A DNA stretch of 64,000 nucleotides, taken from contig OX419756.1 of the NCBI GenBank assembly GCA_948567375.1, forward strand, positions 74,316,552 through 74,380,551, given 5' to 3'. Positions 47,975 through 58,700 of the stretch are shown here, one piece after another (position 1 is the first letter of the stretch; each line of letters opens with the position of its first letter). This DNA is from Lunularia cruciata. Its lineage: Eukaryota; Streptophyta; Marchantiopsida; Lunulariales; Lunulariaceae. The notes under the pieces are model-generated. The model did not search any database. It worked only from the letters and a program-made list of their open reading frames with translations, and was not told the DNA's origin. A program made the position numbers and the translations under genes.

Positions 47975-48560
47975 CTTAACTAATTGCATGAAGAAAAACA
48001 AGAAAATCTACTTAAGGAGACACCAAGTGGGCTACCACATGCTCCTCTCTTATATGCGAGTGTCCTTGTAAACATGGGATCAAGCTCCCATTTGAGGTTA
48101 ATCATAATACCTATGGAATTGCTAGCCACAAGTGGCAAACCTTCCAGATCCATCAATTGTAAGGATCCATTATCAAAAATAGTTTGCACCCAGTAGGGTC
48201 CCATCCAACCAAGAGGCAACTTCCTTGGAAATGATTTATTCTTTCTATCATCATATAGTAGAACCAGATCATCCACAAATACCTATATCAAGCATATGTG
48301 CTTGTCTTGGTACTCCTTTTTTTTCTTTGTTGATTGCTCCGGTGGTTTCATAGGAGTCTTCTTATTTCTCATCCAAGAACATCAGCTGTTGTAGTCAAAG
48401 CTCTTGGCTATCTTCTGGCAACATTCTATCTTCAAAGAGAATTTTGTAATTATGGACATCAAATTCCGCAGATGGGATGGATGTAGCCCATACGTGAGAA
48501 AGTAGGGAGTCTGCTTTGTGGTGATCTCGTTGGTGGTTTTATCTCTAAATTTGCTTCATG
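47975..48560 (-). pseudogene. Ty3/gypsy integrase relic (non-chromovirus type), minus strand
   Basis: Minus-strand patches TPYFLTYGLHPSHL (near 48500) and DDLVLLYDDRKNKSF ... LGWMGPYWVQTIFDNGSLQL (48276-48100) match the end of the integrase core and the GPY/F module of Athila/Tat-like elements. Stops lie between them. No chromodomain follows. This is a different and older lineage from the nested chromoviruses. Confidence 0.72.
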
Positions 48561-48585
48561 GTCTGCCTCGGAATCCAAGCTCAAA

Positions 48586-48714
48586 TTATGCTTCATTGTC
48601 GCTGACCAGATATAGCGCTCTGGTAATCAGTATGAACTGAGCTTGGAGACATTTGGCCAGAACATTGGCAAGGTTCTCAACTTGTGTAACGGGACGAGAT
48701 GTAACCATCGCCAT
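48586..48714 (-). CDS. Possible short coding exon, unknown
   Basis: A clean 42-codon frame from ATG 48714 (MAMVTSRPVTQVENLANVLA) to TAA 48586. Composition is less AT-rich than its surroundings and the protein looks helical. It sits just outside the retroelement nest, so it could be the first exon of a gene cut off by the insertions. No family is recognised; it may be chance. Confidence 0.2.
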   Translation of the reverse strand: MAMVTSRPVTQVENLANVLAKCLQAQFILITRALYLVSDNEA

Positions 48715-51700
48715 TATTTCTGGAGCTGCTGATATACTCGTAGTGTGAAACCTGAACACATTAACTCAAGTGCAAATATTCTCCGATGAATACGAGATAG
48801 AGTTGAATGTAACCAAATGATTGGTTGAGAAAACTGGATACAGAACTTATAGGCACGTGTAAATTTGAATAACTTGAAGAACCAGGGAATGGAGGGCAGG
48901 ACAAAACTTGTCCCCTTTGCTTTGGAATATCAACCATCACCGTGGAGCAATATTTCTCTCGAAGATGTCTGTGTGTTTGCCAGCGGATAAGTGTAACTGT
49001 TACATTGTAGAATGCTGCACACTAACGACTCCAACACAAAGCAGTACGGCTTATTACAGGTTGAGAAGATTCTGCTCAAAAATGAAACAAAACAACAGAC
49101 TGAGAAAGAGCACAATTCTACAAATAGGGACTTCTGATACGCACCTGCCTATCATACGAAACTTTGTCTTCTAAACTTCCGTGCTGCGTTCGAATGAGAT
49201 GGGGAAATATTACTACTGATAATACTAAAAGGCGACAGAATTTTGTGATTCTGTGAATTCTGTGTAAACTTGATGATCAGGATCAAGTTACCAGTACCTG
49301 AAAAGCGTGCATCTACATACTGACATGTTGCAGTCTTCATGTTTGTATCCTTGTGGAACTTCAATGTGTGAATTTGTGGCACTGGATGTCTAATTTATAT
49401 GTAAAAGGCTGTTCGCGGTGTGCTGCATATGCCACCTGCCAGACACATTAAACTTTCCTCCGATAGAGCAAACAGAACTCATTTCCGGTTTCCGACATCG
49501 AACTGCAGCCCGAACCTTATTGTGTGCATGGCCTGATTTTGAATAGAACAGGTGTGCGAGTCGACAATGCGGACTTCGGTGACAGAGACATCGTAGTCTT
49601 GTTTACTACTACTCGAATTAAGATTGTGATTATGTTAATGAAATCAAAAACCATCAAAACACCACTCGGTTGCCGGTCGGTTGATCTGTGTTACTGTTAC
49701 GGTGTTGCCCGCCGTCCATTCGTGTGTAAGCTGTTACCATTGTGCCTTCGATTCAGGTTACTCCGTGATCATCCTAGTTGATGTGCAAACCCGGGAACGG
49801 TCGGCACAGTACAAGAATTGCTCCCTAGTGAACGTCAGTTTCGTATTGGTGGAGCTCTTCCCTGGAGATAAAATTGTATGAAAAGATGTAAAGAGACTGT
49901 CCAAGTTGGAGCCCATTCACGTTCAGATCGTCTGTCTCTCTGTTTTACCGCGTTTGGATGTTAAGACTTCGATTACGGTGACAACCGTCCCACCAATCTC
50001 CCACCCTGTTTTAAATCACAAGATTATTTTCACACTCACTCTAGAGACAACAGAACCTAGGGCGGGTGCTTGTCGCCTTACGTCGCTACATAGATTAGAT
50101 ATTGGACGGAAAGCACGATCCAACAGTAAGTGATATGTTGGTTTATTAAAGGTTCAAAAGTTATTAAGGTACGTACATATAAGAATGCTGTCAGTCAAGA
50201 CTTGTATAATCACTTCTCACTAATTGGTCGCGGGAGTAATATCATACTTCCACAAGATGGGAAGGGAAGTCCTCAACTCATATCTCCTGACTGTTGGTAA
50301 CTTTTTAAAAAGCACCAGCACGGGGTAGACGTCCACCTAGACGTTTTCCTTTTATGGAAGAGTTATCTCATATGAAAAGGAACGGGATCATGGGTAGCTC
50401 AATGACTATGTCCGAAGTTTGCATCTCTCCAGCACGTTGGTTCGTTTGCAAAGTCAATAACCTGCTTCAACCATACAAATAAGGCTTCTTTATTTTGAAG
50501 TTAACTACACCATCATGGACACCTGAGGAAATGCGGTGGGGATGTAACCCTCAAATTGGCACTCACTTGCCGAGTAGAACATTAAAACCTGGTTTAGCTT
50601 TAACTGTTCTTAATGGAAGCAGACAAATATTGGCACAAGCTAGTTTTAGTGTAAGAACTCTAGAGTTGTAGACTTCTACCCTAGATTCTTACAGAATTAG
50701 ATTCTCAAATATGAATACCAGGGACGCGCGACTACTGGGCAACCCGCCTGCCCTGCACCTTTTAACGAAGTCATTGTTGGCATAGCGTGATCCGTTCTCG
50801 TACCTGGTACAGTTTAGTGAACTTTGCAATTTCTTGTTGGGTTAGCTCCTCTCGCGTTGCAAGCTTGGACGGCTGTTTCTTCTCGATTGGAGTCATCGAG
50901 AGGAGAGAGCTACTGAACTGTTCTATTGTCTCCAGTTGACATTTCAATCATCTGCTTTCCCCCGATTTGTTAGCCCCGTCGTGGACATCGGCATGAATCA
51001 CCAGTTCATGCTTCGATCTCGTAGTAAGGAAGGGCGAGGGGCATGGTCATCATCGATCTAAATTATTCGTGAGAGTGGAGACAGACGCAGAATCGTGCAG
51101 GATCTGAGGACAGACAGATGGCGCAATCCCGAACTTTCTACCTTATTGAGGAAACCTAGGGATGAATAGCAGCGACCAGTGAGAAGCTGACATCGTTAGA
51201 AGGTGGAAGATCCTGGGTACTGAGTTTTCTTCTCCTACTGCATGAGACAGGTAACTTATTCAACATGCAGTTCATGCATCCAAGAGCCTCCTCACAAGAC
51301 TCTTTGTTGAAGAGCGAGGGTTCGTGATTGACACGCTTGTGACGTAATTGATTGTTCTGAGTTGTGTGCGACCCAAACTGACATTAAAATTCTCAGGCTT
51401 TCCTTCCTTGGCTTCCATTTCACACTACACCCATATCTTAGAATTTGTCTGCCTCATGTCCCATAGTACTAGGGCGGTTTCTCATGCGAAAGTTTGATGT
51501 ATGAGTGCAAAGGACAAAATCGTTTGAGTTTTCTTTTTCATGTAAATTTTTTGTTAAAGTTTGGTCAACATATGTTACCGGCACACCAAAGCCTGGTGGC
51601 ATGGACTCGGTTCATTTCCTCGTCGACTTTCTCCCAATCTCCCCGGTGGTCACTGCACTCTGCCATATCCACCTGCAGTATCTCCCTGCGTATTGAGTTT

Positions 51701-52165
51701 AAGACGGACATTCAAGGTTGAAAATTTCCTTAAGAGAGGACCTTGGAATTTTCCTTAGCAAAACAAACCAACTCCGGATAGTATTGATATTTTCTCAATC
51801 TTATTTACAATATATGTAGACCAATCTGAAATTGCCTTTGCACTTGTGAGCTTTCGAACAGAAACTCGGTTGGAGAGGTACTGGCAGTCGCCCAGCTACT
51901 TCAGCCCTTCGTGGGGCACTGCCCTCCTAGCGTTTAGTGTTTAAGGACTCATGCGCCTATAGAACATGGCAGACAGGACAGAATATCCAGTCCTGTCATA
52001 CTTCTCTCTAGTCCAACTGTCATCCACTAACACTACGAATTTTAATGCTTTCGCTTTGCTTCGGAATGTATCTTCCTACTGCCCAATCGTTTTTCTTTAT
52101 TTTTAGTTTCAAATGTATCCTCTGTTTCTATGTTTCTACCGGAAAAGCTTCTACCGAATGATGCA
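48715..52165. other. Intergenic DNA upstream of the intact HNL gene
   Basis: About 3.4 kb with no recognised gene. Frames of 60-90 codons (e.g. 48908-49174, 49524-49781, 51494-51721) overlap others and lack motifs. Confidence 0.4.
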
Positions 52166-52191
52166 TACCATTGCACAGTAGTGCAATGGTA
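52166..52191. other. Perfect 11-bp inverted repeat (hairpin)
   Basis: TACCATTGCAC, a 4-base spacer, then GTGCAATGGTA. It lies about 560 bp upstream of the HNL start codon. It could be a terminator-like hairpin, a small-element footprint or a protein site; none is shown. Confidence 0.6.
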
Positions 52192-52432
52192 CGAGTCTTT
52201 CCCGGCATGCCGCTCATGGAATGGATCAACTTGCGTTTCTACTTTGTATCGATTTCGCTTATGTTCCGCTCTGTATTTACCTGCTTAGATCAGGTGGATT
52301 TCAATTTGCATCTGTTCATGTTCATGCAAGCATTTCATTGCTTCCGTATGCATCTTTTCGGTTCGTATCATGTGGGTCCTAAGTGAATTCTGGATCCCGC
52401 GTTTTGTGAACGGTGTCTGCTCCCGTTACAAA

Positions 52433-52440
52433 TATAAATC
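52433..52440 (+). promoter_or_regulatory. Candidate TATA box for the HNL gene
   Basis: TATAAATC about 310 bp before the proposed ATG at 52750. It is the best TATA-like site near the gene. The distance would imply a long leader, possibly with an intron ending at TTTCAG near 52741. Confidence 0.25.
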
Positions 52441-52749
52441 AATCAGAAACTCAGATAGTAAGCAGCCCTTAGCAACAATACGAAGTCAACCAGCACATGA
52501 CTAGCCAAATTTATTGAAGGCGTGCCGAAACCTCTCCCAGACCACAAATTGTTCCATGTGAAAAGCTCAGTTCTTCTGCACAGTCAATCAGTTTGTTCTA
52601 ATTAGTTGTATCGCTATAGAATACTTGTAGTTGACCTGATAAAGATGTTCCGGAGTGGCTCCCGATTTGCATTTGAAGATGATAAAATTGTTGCCAATCT
52701 GTAAACGGCCGAGTTAATTACTTTTATTTTCTGGAATTTCAGTGTCAAA

Positions 52750-55700
52750 ATGGACATACCGCCAATCAGTTCTTGCCTAGGAGATTTTCTATCCTCCCTC
52801 CACGAGTGCATCAAGGTATGTAAGTGAAAAAGATGAGTATGAGGAAGAACTTATATCGAGTCTACATACTGATTAGATTCCTCCCCAATGTTTAGCTTTA
52901 TGACAAACTTCGAGTTACTCGGAAATAGGCTTTAATATTCTCTTTATCAAGTGGCATTTCAGGACTAAAACAACCTGTAGGTTGTTGTGAGAATAGATAC
53001 TATTGATCTCCCTTAGGAAAGTACCAGACGTTCTCACAAAGGAGTTAGATAGTTTGAAACCACACCTCTCAGTTCATAATATTCTATCTACGTTTGCATT
53101 TGCAGCGGCTCTGGATCGATCCATCCACAACAAGTTTTCAAGAGACGGACCTTGGTATCAGAAAGGTAAAGCTTAAAGTGACTCAAAATCAAGGAACAGG
53201 CATGTGCCACAATGTCAGCTGATGGTTGACAATTACCTTTCAAGCTAACTATCCCGGTGACAAATTTGTAGGGAGTAGCAGGCTCTTGTGTTTTGAAATT
53301 GCAACACTCCTAATTGTCTGTATTTGTCCATTTTTCAGTTGAGCGATTCCGTGTTGTTAGTGTACGATCCAGCAGAACCGCAGGTTGATGTAGTTTTCTT
53401 CCATGGGCTTCAACATAAGCATCCTGGTGGGCTAGATGTGCACCTTTCGACTTGGACGTGCAAACATGACTCGAAGACAATCTGGCCCCAACGCTGGCTT
53501 CAACAGCAGGGTGCACGAGTCTTCTTCATCAAATATGATGCGAGTTTACAGAAGACCGATTCGACGGGGAGAATGGACTTAACGATGATAGCTGAAAATC
53601 TGTTGACAGAACTGGGTTGGGCATTCCCCGAAGGACAAGATTCGTCGAACAGTTTCCGACCCATTATCTTAGTCGGACATAGTTTTGGGGGCCTTGTTAT
53701 TAAGCAGTTATGCATTCAGGCGGCAGAGCGGAAGCTTATTGCATCTTGGCACACATTTGAACAGACATTGCTAAGAAGCATTAAAGGGATTCTGTTCTGT
53801 GGAACTCCCCATTCAGGGTCAGAAATTCTTGCTGGCATGGCAAAACAGATCATGAGCAGGAGTCCTTTGTTGCCATTTGTGGAGTTGTTGAGCACCGAGG
53901 GGGCCAGGCAAAGCGCGAAGTTCCACCAATTCGCGAGTGAAGCAAATTGGAAGATTTACAGTATTGGAGAAGGTTTTGCTACAAAAATGAAAACCAGCGG
54001 ATTCCATATGGTATATTCTAATCTACAGAAAGTAAAATCTGATTTAATGAACGAGTTTAATGTTTCTTATAAGAATAAACTCCCTACTAATTACCAAATA
54101 ACAAATGCATTTTCAATGATCCAGTTTTCGCAAGTTGTCTAGCTTGAGAGTACTATTTCTTGCATATTGGCTTAGACTAAGACAGACAATGCGAGGTCTA
54201 TCTTAAGTATTCATGTTTAAATCTTGCATGTGTAGGTCGCATGGGGAATCTCAAACCAGGTGATTGTAAAAGAAGCATCAGCACGATTCGGTCAAAATCA
54301 CATCACGGTAGCTGCTGATCACTTGTCATTGTGCAAACCAGAGAGCAAACAATCGAACATGTTCCAATACTTAGTCCAGCTGATTGACCTTGCTAAAGTG
54401 GAGCAACAACAGGTATTGGACTTCGTTCATATCTGTTGTATGATCTGAATGACATCAGAAAACACGACCTGTGTGCACAGTTTTTAAATTCACTTCCCTC
54501 TAACTTTTGTTGCAGGTGCAAGAAACAGCAGCCCCCGGTGCAACTACGCATTGCCATGTGAGGCGGAGCCAAGCAGTCTCAAGGAACCTAGTGGGTACAG
54601 AGTCGCTTCTGAAAACCGTTACGGCAGAAATTGAGCAGGGGCGTTCGTTTATTGGGTTTTGTGGTATGGGAGGAGTTGGAAAGACCACCCTTGCAAAGTT
54701 GCTCTACAATAAGATCAATGCCCGGTTTGAATACGCTTGCTTCGTGGACGCAGTGAAGGGGATTCCAGGGGACAAGAGAAAGGTGAAGGAGGAAGTCTGG
54801 AACCACATAAGTCCCCCTCGTGGAGGCGATTACAAGGAAAGCAGCTGGGATGAGATATTGGGGAAGGAACTCCTTGTCATCTTTGATGATGTCGAGAAAA
54901 GAGATGTAGAGTTGTTGGAGGCAATAGCTCAAGAGAATGATGCTGAGGGAAGTTGTTTTGTAGTTACAAGCCGAGATGAAGAGCTTTTCAATCTATTCGG
55001 CAACCAGATACATGTCTGTCGAGTACCATTTTTGCGGAGTGAACATGCAAGACAGTTGTTCATTACACATGCGTTTCCAGACAAGAATGAACCTCCAAAT
55101 GAGTTGAAGGAGATAGTAGAAGAAATTGTGGGAAGATGTGATGGATTGGCCCTGACCCTAGAAGTGATAGGAAGGTCAGTGAGAGGGGAAACAGGCGAAC
55201 GGATATGGGAAGAAATTTCCAAAGCTCTACAAGCAGTAGACTTAAGAAGCCGTGTGAGGAGTCTGGAGGAGGATGTATTGGAGAAGCTAAGGGTGAGTAT
55301 CGACAATCTTGGAACAGAGGAGTTGGAAATGTTTCTTGATACGGCGACCATATTTACAAGCCCCGGTGACTTCAAATGTTTTGGCATGCGTCACGATTCA
55401 TCCTCGAAAGTTTCATCCTCGAAAGTTTCGTCCTCGGATTCGTCCTCGAAAGTGTCATCCTCGTCCTCGAAATTTAGTCCCCGTTGGTTTAGCACGGAAG
55501 ATGTGATGACGGCGTGGTCATCGATGTACGGCTCTGCAAACACCAAATGGAAAGTCTTGATAGACAGATCTCTTGTATACGGTGGAGAGATGGATAACTC
55601 GGAAGGTGAGTTCGAGCCTCGAATGCACGAGCATCTTCGAACTTTGGGCATCAGAATTGCACTGGAGAAAGGTAGAATCATTGAGCACAATCCACTGGAT

Positions 55701-58700
55701 GGTAATTACAAGGTATTTCCTGTTTTCTTTACAAACTCTTCCTTTTCCTTCAGCAATTCATTTTTCCCAACTAAATGAGATATATTTACCAGTTATGCTT
55801 CCTAAATCCGAATTCATTTGTAAATTTAAACTGGAAGGGAGTCTTAAGCACAGTTGTTGAGGTGAACATCATCGGGAACTTGTAGCCATTGTACTGGTTG
55901 TAATTTTGGGGGTCATACATCCATTCTCCTCCAACAAGGAGAAACTTTGAAGCGGTGGTGCGAAAATAGGGTCCGTCTTGTATAAGTGCTTGATAGTTAG
56001 GCATGAAGACCCGGAGTTACTTTATACACCGCACGATGGACAGATGCGCTTGAACTATGACAATTTTAGTTTTACATTTCATTTATGATAATCTTAGTTT
56101 TCTTTTTCATTTTTGAAGGGAGCTCAAGGGCTGGAGAAAGTGATTTTCCACCAAGTAGTAGTGAAAGATGAATACATGGAGTACAATGAAAATTGCTGTG
56201 ACGAGGAAAGACCTTGTAAAATGCAAGTAGCATCGAGCATTATGTCACGACTTGAAGGACTTCGCTACTTGGTATTCCGATATCACAGTCCTGACCAGCC
56301 GTGCAAAAGGTGTGCAGAGCGGCATCTTCAGTTGCCACCCAAAATTACCATGCTCAGTTGGGTTTCTGCCCAGGACATTTTTGTGCGTTCGACCTTGAAA
56401 GAGTTGGTTGTTTTGCACGTAACGTCCTCTCATGTGCCCAGATTGAGGCAATTAAATCCTGCGCGTACAAGTTCTCCGGGATTACAAAATTATGATAATA
56501 ATACAATTCCTCTACCGGAAGAGTCTTCGATAACCGTCCCGGATGAAGGAGATTTTGTCAACTTGCGGCCACTGGATCTAGAAGATTTTGTCAACTTGCG
56601 GCCACTGGATCAAGGAGATTTTGTCAACTCGCGGCCACTGGATCGGTCTCTTCCTACTCCAGACTCACTGCCGGAGTCCTGTGGGCAACTTGTTCACCTG
56701 CGGTTTTACGATGTGCCTAACCAGTCACTTCCGTTTGCAAGGGGGAACTTAGCTAAGTTGGAACTTCTGGACTCGGCCGCCTTTCAGATGTTCCAGTCGA
56801 TACCAGAATCATTTATGCGATTTCAACAACTACGGACTCTTAGAATAGTTGATTGTGGTTTGTTGGAGGCCCTTAATTTCGGGAGCGTACCCGAGTTGAA
56901 GTTCCTACACCTGGTACATTGTGACGCAATACAATCCCTGCCGGATTCTCTTGTACAACTTCCTAACCTGCGGGAATTGCAAATTTCCAGGTGTGCGAAC
57001 TTGCAGGGCCTGCCCGACGGTTCTGGAACCTCAACCAAGTTGGAGAAGTCGTATTTACCCAAGTTAGAATTACTGACATTGGATGAATGTCCAAAAATTA
57101 GATCCCTGCCCAATTCCTTCGCGAAACTTCTCCGTCTGAACAAATTGAAGATCATTCATTGTAAAAAGTTGCTGGCCCTTCCCAGCAGGTTTGGAAACTT
57201 AGCCAACTTGGAACAGTTAGGCTTACGGAGGTGTGAAGAACTGCAGTCATTGCCGGAATCAATCAGGGGACTTCTTCGCCTGAAGGAATTGAAAATGGAC
57301 AGCTGTTCAGGGTTGAAGGCCCTTCCCAACAATTTTGGAGATTTAGCCAACTTGGAAGAGCTAGACTTATCTTGGTGTGAGAAATTGCACTCATTGCCCG
57401 AATCATTTGGGGAGCTTCATCACCTGAAGACATTGAGAATGGGCAGCTGTTCAGGGTTGCAGGCCCTTCCCAGCAGTTTTGGAAACTTAACCAACTTGGA
57501 AGAGCTAGACTTATTTTCGTGTGAGGAACTGCAGTCATTGCCGGAATCGACGGGGGAACTTCTTGGCTTGAAGGAATTGCGAATGGGCAGCTGTTCAGGG
57601 TTGCAGGCACTTCCCAGCAGTTTTGGAAACTTAGCCAACTTGGAACGGTTAAACTTACAGATGTGTGAGAAACTGCAATCATTGCCAGAATCATTTGGAG
57701 GACTTCTTTGCCTGAAGGAACTGATAATGGACAGTTGTTCAGAGTTGCAAGCCCTTCCCAGCAGTTTTGGAAAGTTAGCCACCTTGGAAGAGCTAGACTT
57801 ATCTGATTGTGAGAAACTGCAATCATTGCCAGAATCATTTGGGGGACTTGTGCGCCTGAAGGAATTGAAAATGGGCACTTGTTCAACGTTGCAGGCCCTT
57901 CCCAGCAGTTTTGGAACCTTGGCCAATTTGGAACGGTTAAACTTACAGATGTGTGAGGAACTGCAGTCATTGCCCGAATCATTTGGGGAACTTCATCACC
58001 TGAAGACATTGAAAATGGGCAGCTGTTCAGGGTTGCAGGCCCTTCCCAGCAGTTTTGGAAACTTAGCCAACTTGGAAGAGCTAGATTTATCTGAGTGTGA
58101 AAAACTGCAATCATTGCCGGACTCAATGGGGGGACTTTTTCGCCTGAAGGAATTGAAAATGTCCCGCTGTTCAGAGTTGCAGGCCCTTCCCAGCAGTTTT
58201 GGAAACTTAGCCAACTTGGAATGCCTAAACTTACTTACGTGTGAGAAACTGCAATCATTGCCAGAATCATTCGGGGAACTTCGTCGCCTGAAGGAATTGA
58301 AAATGGGCAGCTGTTCAATGTTGCAGGCCCTTCCCAGCAGTTTTGGAAACTTAACCAACTTGGAACGGCTAAACTTACAGATGTGTGAGAGACTGCAATC
58401 ATTGCCTGAATCTTTCGGGCGACTTTTTGGCTTGAAGGAACTGCAAATGTACTGCTGTTCAAGGTTGCAGGCCCTTCCCAACAGTTTTGGAAACTTAGCC
58501 AACTTGGAAAAGCTAGAGTTATCTCTCTGCGAGAATCTGCAGTCATTGCCGGATTCATTTGGGAAACTTCTTGGCCTGAAGGAATTGGAAATGTACTGCT
58601 GTTCAGGGTTGCAGGCCCTTCCCATCAATTTTGGAAACTTAGACAACTTGGAACGACTAGACTTATGTCGGTGTGGGGAACTGGAGTCATTGCCGGACTC

